Notes: generated by a model not told the origin, from the sequence alone. DNA of 64,000 bases from an uncultured Methylophaga sp. (GCF_947259025.1 NZ_CAMYKO010000001.1:1-64000); one strand, 5' to 3'; positions 17,591 to 28,338 are shown, counted from the first letter of the stretch. A program made the numbers and translations.

Positions 17591-20500
17591 TTGAGAGCCT
17601 CCCCCCATAACCAACTATTGAAATTGTTAGATAGTCGCTGCAAATGTTTGGGATGTGAATCATCTAGTAACCTTTTGACATCCTCACTGGAGATTTTGTG
17701 CATGCCCGCAACTTTCTGAAGAAGTGCTATTGAAATTTCTAGAGGGTTAATATCAGGAACCTCATAGTCATCAGCTTCAATCTGTCTGAGAATCTTTCGA
17801 CTTAATTTTTGAGCGGCACGCTTGAGATAGCCGCTTTGTAAAGTTGGACTAGACTGAACCTCCATAAGCCTGGCGTACAATTCTTCGCCATTAGAGAGGT
17901 TACTGATACTTTTGAGTGTCCGTTTTACCTCATCAAGACCATCATCCAGAACAATAAAACCTTGCTCATCCTGGGATGCGATTCTTATAAATTCATACCT
18001 CGAATGCCAACTGGCAGCCTGCTCACACTCATGGACACGCTGCTTGATAAGCACTGAGCGTTGACTGTTGCTAATTTTCAAGTCTGCGATTTGGCTATTA
18101 AGCTCCTGAATATTATCAGCATGGAACCTTATTTGAGCTGCAATGGCAACTAGGTCACTTGGGGTTGAGACAGCAATTGGACACAAGCCACAATCTTTCT
18201 TGCCAAGTTGATCCAATATAACCTTGGGGCACTCATTACCGTAGATACAAATGTGCGTAGCATTGACTGCGATGTCATTAGGATTGACTTGCTCTGGCAG
18301 TTCTTCATGATTTAATTTTTTTACAGAGAGACGAAAGCCACCGAGCCCCTCCAACCCTCGTTCCATGAATACTTTTCGTACATGGTCTTCATTTTTTAAT
18401 AAGCTTTGAACGCTGGCGACTGTTGGCATTTCTGAGGATATTTGCCCCTTGATCTCCATAGCTCTCTCATATCGCTCTGGCGTTGCTTCCATGTAATACT
18501 CGACTGTAGCTTTAGTTTGCCCTGTCATTATCCCACCAACAAATTCAGCTCCAAGAATGAGTCCAAGATGAGTATCAAGCGTTTTTCTGAGTGAGTGAGG
18601 CGTGATCAACGTTCGAGGAGCTACCGGTGTGAAATAGGCACTTCTCTCTCCAAGAATGTGAAGAGCGTAATCATCAAAGCCAGTATCAAACAACATGGCC
18701 TTTGTTTCTGGTGTCCTTGTAGCGGTTTGTTTGTGCTTGATTGGTGCAAGGAATACGTGAGATCCCACTTGTGAGACTTTATTAGGACCCAGTTGGTGCT
18801 CAAAATCATAGAGCAATTGAGTCAGTAAGCCTGAGGCGACATTGTCATAGTTGTTATTACTATGCCCAACACCAAGAAAAGGAACCAACTCACCCCATTT
18901 TGAGTTTTCAGAGCCTTTGTACTGAATGGCTTTTTTTGGCGAGTTTGCCAATTCAGCTCTCAGGCCCTCAAACCTCTTAAGCAGGTTATATGTTCGTCGT
19001 TTAACAACTGATTTAAATACCCCCTCTTTTACTTTATCAGTCGATACGACTATATCTGCACACTCTCTTTTATTATCAATTTGATCGTTATCCCAAATAG
19101 AGTCCTCTAACCACATAGTGTTGGATAAACGCAGTCCAGATGACGCCATTATGGTCAGTGCTAATGCATATTGCGGTGCTAGGACTAATTGCCCATCTAA
19201 TGTTTTCGTTCTAGGAAGATACAGTGGTAATGTTATTCCCAGTTCTAATTCATAATCTAGGGCCTTTATCGTCCCGGATAACTCCACCCCAATCGGACCT
19301 TGGTGGGGAATAGTACATCTTTCATCGATCATCGACAGAAGCTTTTCAGAAAAGGAATTGAGGTATTCTGAAAATAGAAGCCAATAATCAATTTCGAATA
19401 TCGCCTTACTGCTTTTACCCCTATAAGATGGAGCCTTAATAGACCTTGCTACGGTTTCGTCTATAGGATTATGCTTTATTTCGAATCCTTTTATGCCAAC
19501 GTACTTAACCAAGCAATAATCAAAGTACTTTCTGACCCTATGCATTTTTGCTTGTAATGTATGCTCATTAGCGCTTGAGTTTATTATTTTAAAAAATCTC
19601 ATAAACGAGATTGGATAAACACCAAACTTCCCATAGAGGCTCTGGTTAACAATTTCACTCGTTGATATAAAGATGGCCGAGAAAAAGAGGCTTGGACAAC
19701 TTGGAAATGAGTATGGAAGATCTTTGTGTGAATCAAAAAACCAACTTAGGTAAGAGAACAGATAAATATTAAGATCTCTCAATGCTGAGCGAGCATTTTT
19801 ACGGGTGCCTTCCTCTCGTAATGACTCGATATATTCTAGCTCGCTCATCACCCAAGGGTTTTCAGCCATTGTCTCAGCTAGCCGGTGAGGTCTATATCTT
19901 GATAACTCAACAGTGTTGATCGACCACTCATCCTCTTCGTAAGAAATGCTCTCGGTTCGCTTTTTTGTGACAAGGTAAGTGGATTTTTCTAAGCCAGACG
20001 TTCCAAAGAGCTCAGGCATTCGAATATGTTCAAAATTAGCTTTATCTTCAATTCTGTGGTCTATCTCATCATGACAAACATCAAGATCACTTACTGAACT
20101 AATCCCCGGACTTGCATACCCTACAATTAGGCTGAAATCTATTTTTGATCCTAACTCATTGAGTACAGGAACGAGCCTCCCCCACGGCAGAGCAGCTTCG
20201 TAGGGAACTAAGCGCCTATAATCAATAAAAGATGAGGTTTTCAGCTCCCCAAATGAAGTAGCATTTGTGCGCAATGCAACTTTTCGCCAACAATTGACGA
20301 TATTTCCCAGGTTTCGATAATTCTCGGAGGATAAATATTTATCAAATGACGACCTCCACTCATCAGGTATCGCGTATGCATATTCAGAGGAGGTTTTTGG
20401 GCTTCTGAAAAGAATAAAGAACTTCTGAAATTGGGGGAAAACGGACCAAAGTTTCGAACTCATAAGTTCGTGACTTACAAAATCAGTCAGAGGGAGGTCA

Positions 20501-20904
20501 TTAGTCTTTAGAACAAGTATCCCCTCATTCACTAAGAAGTGAAGTAGAAGGTCAATACACTGATTAATGAGTGAGTGGATGCGCTTAATAGGCTTGGATT
20601 TCAATGATGTGTAGTTCACTTGACGAGAGATGTTTCTTTTTAGGTAATCACTGGTCAACTCATCTTTTTTTCTACATTCAGGGTTACTTGTTTTCCTAAA
20701 ACTTAAGAGATTGATGAGTCTTCTTGACTTACCAGGCTCTGTTTCAGTTGATATATGTTGGAGTTCATTTTTGACATGAATGGCTATTGAAGAGAACGAT
20801 GGAACTGAGATATCGACACTTTCCGCGTTACTCAAGAACGAAATCGAAGCCTGTATTACAGTGTCAGAATCATGGATTTCAAAGTCTCTAATTTCAGAGT
20901 TCAT
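17587..20904 (-). CDS. Large tyrosine-recombinase-like protein (second recombinase, 1105 aa)
   Basis: SSGLRLSNTMWLED; ITPHSLRKTLDTHLG; GQTKATVEYYME; C-terminal CIYGNECP...CGLCP. Confidence 0.75.
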   Translation of the reverse strand: MNSEIRDFEIHDSDTVIQASISFLSNAESVDISVPSFSSIAIHVKNELQHISTETEPGKSRRLINLLSFRKTSNPECRKKDELTSDYLKRNISRQVNYTSLKSKPIKRIHSLINQCIDLLLHFLVNEGILVLKTNDLPLTDFVSHELMSSKLWSVFPQFQKFFILFRSPKTSSEYAYAIPDEWRSSFDKYLSSENYRNLGNIVNCWRKVALRTNATSFGELKTSSFIDYRRLVPYEAALPWGRLVPVLNELGSKIDFSLIVGYASPGISSVSDLDVCHDEIDHRIEDKANFEHIRMPELFGTSGLEKSTYLVTKKRTESISYEEDEWSINTVELSRYRPHRLAETMAENPWVMSELEYIESLREEGTRKNARSALRDLNIYLFSYLSWFFDSHKDLPYSFPSCPSLFFSAIFISTSEIVNQSLYGKFGVYPISFMRFFKIINSSANEHTLQAKMHRVRKYFDYCLVKYVGIKGFEIKHNPIDETVARSIKAPSYRGKSSKAIFEIDYWLLFSEYLNSFSEKLLSMIDERCTIPHQGPIGVELSGTIKALDYELELGITLPLYLPRTKTLDGQLVLAPQYALALTIMASSGLRLSNTMWLEDSIWDNDQIDNKRECADIVVSTDKVKEGVFKSVVKRRTYNLLKRFEGLRAELANSPKKAIQYKGSENSKWGELVPFLGVGHSNNNYDNVASGLLTQLLYDFEHQLGPNKVSQVGSHVFLAPIKHKQTATRTPETKAMLFDTGFDDYALHILGERSAYFTPVAPRTLITPHSLRKTLDTHLGLILGAEFVGGIMTGQTKATVEYYMEATPERYERAMEIKGQISSEMPTVASVQSLLKNEDHVRKVFMERGLEGLGGFRLSVKKLNHEELPEQVNPNDIAVNATHICIYGNECPKVILDQLGKKDCGLCPIAVSTPSDLVAIAAQIRFHADNIQELNSQIADLKISNSQRSVLIKQRVHECEQAASWHSRYEFIRIASQDEQGFIVLDDGLDEVKRTLKSISNLSNGEELYARLMEVQSSPTLQSGYLKRAAQKLSRKILRQIEADDYEVPDINPLEISIALLQKVAGMHKISSEDVKRLLDDSHPKHLQRLSNNFNSWLWGEALK

Positions 20905-22334
20905 CCACTAAATTCCTGTCCCACTGACGAAATCTTGGTCAATGCAGTATGTATTTGCTCCAGTAGCAAATCATTACTGACAGCATCATCAATACTCAAA
21001 CCTTCGCCAGTTACGAGCTTATTAAACCTTTCAAGCTCCCCTCGCACCTTTTCTTTGTCATTTTTTGCGTAGTGTGAGGTTGTCTTAATTGATGCATGCC
21101 CCATCATGATTTGGACAACCTCAAGAGGTAGTCCTGCACCATAGCTAGTGGGCAAGAAATTAACTACAAAAACCCCGTACATGTGTCTCAAAGAATGAAC
21201 CGTGTACCTAGTTACACCAGCTCTTTCAGCAGCTTTTTTAAAAGCTTTATTGTATGTATTCGCGTTGCTTATGAGATAGCATGGCTCTCCTAAAACATTC
21301 TTTTCTAATTTTACAAAAAGGACTGAGTGCGAAGTCACCGGACGTTCATGGTCCAAATAATGCCTTAGTGACTTAAAGAAAATAGAACGAAATGGCTCGA
21401 TAAAAAATGTTTCTTTCGTTTTCCTACCTTTGTGAGCCAAGCGAGAATTATGACCTTTCTTTAGCGGAAACTTATCAATTCTTGTGTTTGGATCAATCAC
21501 ATACACTTTTTCATCAATTGGCAGGACATCTTCCATTAAGATTGTGTAAGCCTCACTTATGCGAATTCCAGTACCCATGAGCAGAGCCCATAAAGCTTGA
21601 TCTCTCGCTAACCTTGCATTGTTAAGAGTGTCTATAGAGCGCTCAATTGGAAACGCTTTTATTTCATCAACCTCATTCTCCCCCCCAGCTTTCTTGAACT
21701 TAAAGAAGGTAGAACTGATCAGTGATGGCCCCCCAGAAACAACTCCGGCCAAGAATGAATTGTGTAACAAAGCAAGGCGCTCATTTGACGAAATATTTCT
21801 CTTGGCCAGGAGATCCTTTGCAAAGATCTCTTTGGAATTAGTAACCTCGACCAACCCTAGCTGTGAAAGCTCAAGTTGAGTGCGTTGATAGCTCGCGCTT
21901 GATTTAATGAACTCATTCAGGGTAGATAACATTCTATTCTTGGAGCTTGAGCTTACAGGCGTCCAACCAAGACGATGAGAGACTTCTCTTACCAACTTGT
22001 TTGAAGACCTATCAGCCACCATAAGAAAATCGGGAAACACACTCACAACTCCGAATAATGGAGTAGTGTTTTCCACTAGCATGTCTTCAACAACCTCAGA
22101 AGAAGTGGTCAAGTAATTGAAAAACACGCTCAGGTCATATGCATAGGCATCAATTGAGTTGGGAGCACTACCTAAACTCTTTCTGTGACTCAAAAAATCA
22201 GTGAAGAAGGGAATGGTTTCCAGGGTTTTTAGGTGAATGAGCCTGTAGGCATTTCCACCAAAAATAGGATCTGGATATTTAACCATTCTCAGAGCTGGTG
22301 TTTTAAAGCCCATTAACGCGCGCATCCACAACAA
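20901..22334 (-). CDS. Tyrosine recombinase/integrase (first recombinase)
   Basis: MGTGIRISEAYT; TVHSLRHMYG; MMGHASIKTTSHYAK. Confidence 0.9.
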   Translation of the reverse strand: MLWMRALMGFKTPALRMVKYPDPIFGGNAYRLIHLKTLETIPFFTDFLSHRKSLGSAPNSIDAYAYDLSVFFNYLTTSSEVVEDMLVENTTPLFGVVSVFPDFLMVADRSSNKLVREVSHRLGWTPVSSSSKNRMLSTLNEFIKSSASYQRTQLELSQLGLVEVTNSKEIFAKDLLAKRNISSNERLALLHNSFLAGVVSGGPSLISSTFFKFKKAGGENEVDEIKAFPIERSIDTLNNARLARDQALWALLMGTGIRISEAYTILMEDVLPIDEKVYVIDPNTRIDKFPLKKGHNSRLAHKGRKTKETFFIEPFRSIFFKSLRHYLDHERPVTSHSVLFVKLEKNVLGEPCYLISNANTYNKAFKKAAERAGVTRYTVHSLRHMYGVFVVNFLPTSYGAGLPLEVVQIMMGHASIKTTSHYAKNDKEKVRGELERFNKLVTGEGLSIDDAVSNDLLLEQIHTALTKISSVGQEFSG

Positions 22335-22444
22335 GGTCTACCTTTCACAGTAAACAGAGCTGCACCTTTCTGCAAGCGTTAAGCACAATTTGAAATAAAA
22401 TTAGTTAATTTCTGTTATGGAAATTACCTTTAAGTGCAGTTAAA

Positions 22445-22521
22445 TGGCGGGGTGAGCGGAACTCGAATCCGCAACCTTGAGCTTAGGAGGCCCATGCTCT
22501 ATCCAATTGAGCTACCACCCC
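22445..22521 (-). tRNA. tRNA-Arg(CCT), complete with encoded CCA
   Basis: Cloverleaf: GGGGTGG/TCACCCC acceptor, anticodon loop CTCCTAA, T arm GCGGATTCGAGTTCCGC, GCCA end; 77 nt. Confidence 0.9.
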
Positions 22522-22565
22522 TTGAATTCATACTATACGCATGCACTTTATAATGGTCTACTTAA

Positions 22566-22621
22566 GAACCTTGACCTTCCCCTTAGGAGGGGGATGCTCT
22601 ATCCAGCTGAGCTACGGGGAC
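22566..22621 (-). pseudogene. Truncated tRNA-Arg(CCT), 5' part only, breaking near the T-loop
   Basis: GTCCCCGTAGCTCAGCTGGATAGAGCATCCCCCTCCTAAGGGGAAGGTCAAGGTTC then unrelated sequence; no 3' acceptor strand. Confidence 0.8.
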
Positions 22622-22852
22622 AGTGGCTGTGCATTATAACAGGCGTTGATAAGGGCTTCGAATCAAGTTGAGCTCAACCGGTGACTAAGCGGCTGATCAT
22701 TAAAAAGGCTCATTTTCTGCGCTTCATGACCTTTTTGTAGAGTTTCTGGTGTCTGACTGTTGAAACGTCCACACCGAAATACCTCACCGATGTTGTCCTG
22801 TCGACTTGGATGTTAAAGTCTTCATAAATTCATAACGCGGTGAGTTCAGGCC

Positions 22853-24526
22853 ATGACAGATAAGCGAAAACATTCATCCCCAGTCGTCGACGGAACCGGT
22901 AAAGCACCGGCCAGAGCGATGTTAAGGGCGGTTGGTTTCAATGATGCTGATTTTCAAAAGCCTCAAATCGGCATCGCCTCGACCTGGAGCATGGTCACGC
23001 CCTGCAATATGCATATCAAGCAACTGGCTGATTTTGCCTGTGAGGGTGCTGACAAAGCAGGCGCTAAAGGGGTGATTTTTAACACCATCACCATTTCTGA
23101 CGGCATTGCTAATGGCACCATTGGCATGAAATATTCTTTGGTGTCGCGTGAGGTGATTGCCGACTCAATTGAGACGGTTGCCGGCTGTGAGGGCTTCGAT
23201 GGACTGGTCGCCATCGGTGGCTGCGATAAAAACATGCCTGGCTGCCTTATTGGCCTGGCCCGCTTAAACCGCCCATCGGTCTTTGTTTATGGTGGCACCA
23301 TCCAGCCTGGTGCTAACCACACTGATATCGTTTCTGTATTTGAGGCCGTGGGAAAACATGCACGCGGTGATATCTCAGCGGCGGAGTTAAAGCAGATTGA
23401 AGAAACGGCGATTCCCGGCGCCGGCTCCTGCGGTGGCATGTACACAGCTAATACCATGGCTTCAGCGATTGAAGCGCTGGGCATGAGTCTGCCCAACAGC
23501 TCTGCGCAGGAAGCAGTCTCTCCTTCAAAGGCTGAGGATTGCCGCCGGGCCGGCGCTGCCGTGATGGCATTGCTGGAACAGGACATCAAACCCGCCGATA
23601 TCATGACCCGGCAGGCCTTTGAGAATGCCATTACCACGTTAATCGCACTGGGTGGCTCGACCAATGCGGTTTTGCATCTATTAGGTATGGCCCATGCCGT
23701 GGATGTGGATCTCAGCCTGGATGATTTTGCCCGTATTGGGCGTCGTGTCCCGGTATTGGCGGACTTACGTCCCAGCGGCAAATACATGATGTCGGAACTC
23801 ATTGCCATCGGCGGTATTCAGCCCTTGATGAAAAGCCTGCTAGACCGGGGACTGCTTCATGGTGATTGTCTGACAGTGACCGGCAAAACCCTGGCAGAGA
23901 ATCTGGCTGGTGTTGCGCCCTACCCAGCTGATCAAAACATTATTCGCCCCTTTGACCAGCCCATTAAAAAAGACAGCCATTTAGTCATTCTCAAGGGAAA
24001 TCTGGCACCAGAGGGCGCCGTCGCGAAAATTAGCGGTAAAGAAGGCTTACGGTTTACCGGTAAAGCCCGGGTATTTCACTCTGAAGAAGAGGCGCAACGG
24101 GATATTCTCAATGGCACCGTCGTAAAAGGGGATGTCATCGTTATCCGCTATGAAGGTCCCAAAGGCGGGCCGGGCATGCGGGAAATGCTCAGCCCCACTT
24201 CTGCCGTTATTGGTAAAGGCCTGGGTAACGATGTGGCCCTGATCACCGACGGCCGTTTCTCTGGCGGCAGCCACGGCTTTGTGGTTGGGCACATCACCCC
24301 CGAAGCTTTTGATGGCGGTCCGATTGCACTGGTTGAGAATGGTGATGAAATAACCATAGACGCCGAAAACGCTGTCATGCAGCTTCATCTGAGCGATACA
24401 GAAATACAACAAAGACGCGAAGCCTGGCAGCCTGTTCCACCGCGCTACACACGCGGTGTGCTGGCGAAATACGCCAAAACGGTCTCCTCTGCCTCTGAAG
24501 GTGCCGTCACCGATAAAAATCTGTGA
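22853..24526 (+). CDS. ilvD: Dihydroxy-acid dehydratase
   Basis: 557 aa; [42 protein letters not shown]. Confidence 0.95.
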   Translation: MTDKRKHSSPVVDGTGKAPARAMLRAVGFNDADFQKPQIGIASTWSMVTPCNMHIKQLADFACEGADKAGAKGVIFNTITISDGIANGTIGMKYSLVSREVIADSIETVAGCEGFDGLVAIGGCDKNMPGCLIGLARLNRPSVFVYGGTIQPGANHTDIVSVFEAVGKHARGDISAAELKQIEETAIPGAGSCGGMYTANTMASAIEALGMSLPNSSAQEAVSPSKAEDCRRAGAAVMALLEQDIKPADIMTRQAFENAITTLIALGGSTNAVLHLLGMAHAVDVDLSLDDFARIGRRVPVLADLRPSGKYMMSELIAIGGIQPLMKSLLDRGLLHGDCLTVTGKTLAENLAGVAPYPADQNIIRPFDQPIKKDSHLVILKGNLAPEGAVAKISGKEGLRFTGKARVFHSEEEAQRDILNGTVVKGDVIVIRYEGPKGGPGMREMLSPTSAVIGKGLGNDVALITDGRFSGGSHGFVVGHITPEAFDGGPIALVENGDEITIDAENAVMQLHLSDTEIQQRREAWQPVPPRYTRGVLAKYAKTVSSASEGAVTDKNL

Positions 24527-24765
24527 GCAAGCGGCAAGCGATGCATCATCTGTAGAGATTCAAGGTGACTCTGGAAGCTATTTCAGTCGCCCCCCTGAAC
24601 TTATAACTCAACGAAAACCTGCATTAATACGCATGTTTGATAGCTATTTGATCGTCAAAAAACATGTTTGCAACAAAAAAGTCGTCTCTGTTACGTTGAC
24701 CCATTTTTTGGCCTTCCATTGTGTGGCGCCATAGGGAAATGAATCACGGTTAAAAGGAGGCGCGT

Positions 24766-27105
24766 ATCATTCTTGTTGAACACACACCCAAAATTCTCTC
24801 AATTGCCATTTCACTGACACTCAGCTCTCCAGGCTATGCTGCAAGCTTTACGATTCAGGATGGTGAGACGGTCACAGCAGGACAAACACTGAATGACAAT
24901 GAAACTGGCACTATTGAAACGGGTGGTGAGCTGAGCACATCAGGCGTCATCGCGATTGATGCACCCGGGGATAATATCAGTAGTGATAACAACGGAATAA
25001 TCTCTACCACTGGAGATTATGCATATGGCATTGGGTCAACTGGCATCAGTGCAACCATCAATAATAGCGGCAGCATCGATACCACTGGTGATTATGCAAA
25101 TGGCATTCGGTCAACTGGGATCAGTGCCACTATCGACAATAGCGGCAGCATCGGCACCAACGGTTTTTATGCAAGTGGCATTCGGTCAACAGGCAATCAT
25201 GCGTCCATCAACAATAACGGCCGCATTGACACCATTGGGTACGGCTCATTCGGCATATTATCTGCAGGCATTGAGGACACCATCAATAACAGTGGCATAA
25301 TCACCACTAACTCGGGCTTTGGTCTTGGGATTCATTCTAATAACAGAGATGCCACAATCAATAATAGTGGGACAATCACCACTAATGGAGGGAGCAGCTG
25401 GGCTATTAGATCATTAGGTATTAACGCTGATATCAACAATAGTGGCGGTATATTCACCAGCGGCAATTTAAGTTACGGGATTTTCTCATTCGAGAGCAAC
25501 GCCAACATCAGCAATAGCGGTATCATCGCCACCAGTGGTAGTGGCGCAGACGGCATTACTTCACAGGGTAGTTCTGCCATTATCAACAACAATGGCAAGA
25601 TACTCACCAGCGGTAATACTGCCTCTGGCATCAAATCTGTTGGCGATAACGCCACCATGGAGAATACAGGCAGCATATCCACCAGCGGCAGTGATGCACA
25701 TGGGATCTGGGCACAAGCCAGCGGCGCAACTATTGATAACAGCGGCCACATCACAACCAGTGGTTTTAATGCTAGCGGGATTCGGTCAGATAGCATTGAC
25801 ACCACTATCAACAACAGCGGTAGCATATCTACCAGCGGTCAACAGCGCATCGCTATTGAATCACTGGGCAGCAATGCCACTATCAATAATAGTGGCTCTA
25901 TTTTGACGGGCAGTTCCGACTCTTATGCCATTATGGGCCATTCTAATGACATCACACTTAATCTGCGGCCGGGGTCTCAAATCATAGGTCGCATTGATCT
26001 GGGAGATGATGGTGGCGATAACGATACGGCGAACATCTATGATATCGGCTCTGCAAACCTGACCTTTGAGAATGTGGAAAACATAAACCTGTTGGGCACC
26101 GGAGTAGTCGACGGAAACTCAGTTATCAGCATTGATCCGACTGTTGAGTCCACCCGTGGGGTCGCATTAGCCAGTATGACTTCAGCCATTCACAATGTGA
26201 TTGGTCAACGTATGGCGCAGTCGAAGTCACTGAAACCTATACAACTGACGTCTCTTGAGTTGTCTCCGGGAATGTATGCCAGAAAAACAGAGCCAGTGAC
26301 CTGGGCACAGGTCTTCGGGGGACGCTTTAGTCGTGACGCCGAAGGCAGGGCTCTTGGCTATGATCATAATCACGTCGGGATGAATTTCGGCTATGAATGG
26401 AATCGAAATGGTTATCGTGCTGGTGTCACTGGCGGCATCGTGAGCACTAGCACAAACACTCAGACCACATCCTTTGAGACTGATGCGGACAACTATTACG
26501 TCGGTGCTTATGCCAATCGCAAAATGCATAGTGTCAATATCACAGGCTCACTCATTGCCGGTTATGGTGATCATAACAACGACCGGTCAGTGGTCGATAA
26601 CCTGAACGGTTATGAGACAGCACAGTCTGGCTTCAATAGCTGGTTTATAAGCCCTGGACTGTCTATCGGTTCAGCCTTCAGCGTCGATGACAGACTGGAG
26701 CTACGTCCGTCCGTCAGTGTAAATTACAGCGTCGCCTGGTTGGATGATTACCGTGAGACGGGTACTACAAACTCCAATCTGACTGTTGATAGCCGACAAG
26801 CCAGGGCATTTACTGTCAAGGCACAACTTGCCACTGCCTATCAATTCGACGAGGCAAGTGAGTTGGAAATCAGAGTGGGTATCCATTCACGTCATACCGA
26901 TGATGATGACACCGCTGTCAGTGTTGCCGGTAATCAATTCAAGTTTGCTACTGTGGGTGACGAAAATGTGACTGATGGATTTGCTGGTGCCAGCTTACGT
27001 GTTGCGAATGAAAATAATCTCAGTCTGATCGCTGATATCGAGTTTGGCGGTGACAGTAACGAGAGCTATGCGACAGGTAGTATTAGTCTGGAGTATGTAT
27101 TGTAA
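24766..27105 (+). CDS. Autotransporter with repetitive passenger; open frame extends upstream of the tracked ORF but lacks ATG/GTG/TTG
   Basis: Continuous frame from TAA at 24751; signal-like IILVEHTPKILSIAISLTLSSPGYAA; NNSGSI.TSG repeats; C-terminal barrel ending SISLEYVL; SD AAAGGAGG at about 24753-24760. Confidence 0.7.
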   Translation: MILVEHTPKILSIAISLTLSSPGYAASFTIQDGETVTAGQTLNDNETGTIETGGELSTSGVIAIDAPGDNISSDNNGIISTTGDYAYGIGSTGISATINNSGSIDTTGDYANGIRSTGISATIDNSGSIGTNGFYASGIRSTGNHASINNNGRIDTIGYGSFGILSAGIEDTINNSGIITTNSGFGLGIHSNNRDATINNSGTITTNGGSSWAIRSLGINADINNSGGIFTSGNLSYGIFSFESNANISNSGIIATSGSGADGITSQGSSAIINNNGKILTSGNTASGIKSVGDNATMENTGSISTSGSDAHGIWAQASGATIDNSGHITTSGFNASGIRSDSIDTTINNSGSISTSGQQRIAIESLGSNATINNSGSILTGSSDSYAIMGHSNDITLNLRPGSQIIGRIDLGDDGGDNDTANIYDIGSANLTFENVENINLLGTGVVDGNSVISIDPTVESTRGVALASMTSAIHNVIGQRMAQSKSLKPIQLTSLELSPGMYARKTEPVTWAQVFGGRFSRDAEGRALGYDHNHVGMNFGYEWNRNGYRAGVTGGIVSTSTNTQTTSFETDADNYYVGAYANRKMHSVNITGSLIAGYGDHNNDRSVVDNLNGYETAQSGFNSWFISPGLSIGSAFSVDDRLELRPSVSVNYSVAWLDDYRETGTTNSNLTVDSRQARAFTVKAQLATAYQFDEASELEIRVGIHSRHTDDDDTAVSVAGNQFKFATVGDENVTDGFAGASLRVANENNLSLIADIEFGGDSNESYATGSISLEYVL
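24985..25960 (+). repeat. About 13 tandem 24-aa passenger repeats
   Basis: Consensus (A/T)INNSGSI.T.G..A.GI.S.G. Confidence 0.75.
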
Positions 27106-27129
27106 ATCAGATCAACAATGACCGTAGGT

Positions 27130-27157
27130 AAAGCCTCAACAATGTTGGGGCTTTTTT
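27130..27157 (+). terminator. Rho-independent terminator after autotransporter
   Basis: AAGCCTCAAC-AAT-GTTGGGGCTTTTTT. Confidence 0.8.
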
Positions 27158-27342
27158 GTGTGAATGCGATATTGAGCTGACTTCAGGAAAGCGACAATAA
27201 CTGAGTGCCGGATAATAAAAATCAATTTTTACAGATCCTCCACTTTTATGAGCTCGAGAGATGAATAAAACTTGATTAATTTCAGCAATCTATTAAATTC
27301 ATAGTCAGGTTTATTGTTGACTCACCTCAAGGAGCACGAGCT

Positions 27343-27738
27343 GTGAAAAATCTTCATCTCCCCCTGATAATGTCTTTTGCGTTTACCACTGCGCCTGTTA
27401 TGGCAGAAGAAAGTGATGTTATTCATGTCACTCAGCCCGGCGATGGTCAAATGAGCTGCCAGCAAATCACTGATGAAATCAGCGCGATGGAAACGGTTAT
27501 TGAAACCTCCAAATCCAGCCAGTCTAAAAGTGATATGGCCGGGATTGGTGCCAGTATCGCCGGTCATTTTGCTGGCTGGGCCGGTGGAGGTATCGGCGCG
27601 GCCGTGGCGACCAATGGGGCCAACGCAGTGATTGGCAAAAACAAACAATCCGCAGAAGAACGAATGAAAGCCGCAGAACAACGTCGGACCATGCTGATGG
27701 GCATATATGCGGGCAAAGGCTGCGACGACAGCCCCTGA
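27343..27738 (+). CDS. Small exported hypothetical protein
   Basis: Signal-like N-terminus MKNLHLPLIMSFAFTTAPVMA; glycine-rich segment. Confidence 0.5.
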   Translation: MKNLHLPLIMSFAFTTAPVMAEESDVIHVTQPGDGQMSCQQITDEISAMETVIETSKSSQSKSDMAGIGASIAGHFAGWAGGGIGAAVATNGANAVIGKNKQSAEERMKAAEQRRTMLMGIYAGKGCDDSP

Positions 27739-27914
27739 TTTTCTGCCAGTGCCGGTTGACTTGAAACCGGGGTCGGAGAACAATTCCGCAATACACGTGT
27801 CTAGCTAATGAGTCTGCTTTTAATATGGATGGACTTACTGGCTCAGGTGCTTGTGTTGCTTCATGAGTCAGCTAGACTCTCAAAGCGCCATCCCACAACC
27901 GGATAACTCTAATT

Positions 27915-28283
27915 ATGAAATACAAACTTTCTCTGACGGTATTAACCTCTGTTGCGGCCATGGCACTCGCTCCCGCCAGCTACGCTCAACTCCCACTTTC
28001 ATATAACGATATTCTGCAAGCCGAATACTCACGCATGAAAGCCAATCACCCCCAGCAGAATGATACTCGTGCTGTTACCAAAATGACTGAGGAGCAAAGG
28101 CTATTGAAGACGCCTGGCACATGGGGTTACCTGGTCAATAAAGAAAAATTGCGGATGCAGAAATCCCAGCCTGTGGTCAAAGCAGCAGCAAGCAATACAG
28201 CTCGCCAACAAAAACCGAATCGTATGCCTACCACATGGAGCGAAGGTATTCGCATGCAGCAGCAGAAATCTTCAAACAAATAG
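27915..28283 (+). CDS. Small exported hypothetical protein
   Basis: Signal peptide MKYKLSLTVLTSVAAMALAPASYA. Confidence 0.5.
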   Translation: MKYKLSLTVLTSVAAMALAPASYAQLPLSYNDILQAEYSRMKANHPQQNDTRAVTKMTEEQRLLKTPGTWGYLVNKEKLRMQKSQPVVKAAASNTARQQKPNRMPTTWSEGIRMQQQKSSNK

Positions 28284-28338
28284 AACCAGCCACTGAATAT
28301 TTATGCCGGTCAGCGCTGACCGGCACCCGGCTTTATTC

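Noticed and set aside
22566-22621. Second functional tRNA-Arg(CCT)
   Set aside because: Lacks T-arm completion and the 3' acceptor strand; treated as a truncated remnant.
22963-24412. Antisense ORFs within ilvD
   Set aside because: High-GC third-position shadow ORFs opposite a confident gene.
25019-25906. Small ORFs 25019..25300, 25473..25826, 25535..25906, 25561..25749
   Set aside because: Alternate frames of the autotransporter passenger repeats.
24985-25960. Possible CRISPR or noncoding repeat array at the autotransporter
   Set aside because: Repeats are coding, degenerate at DNA level and share one open frame to the beta-barrel.
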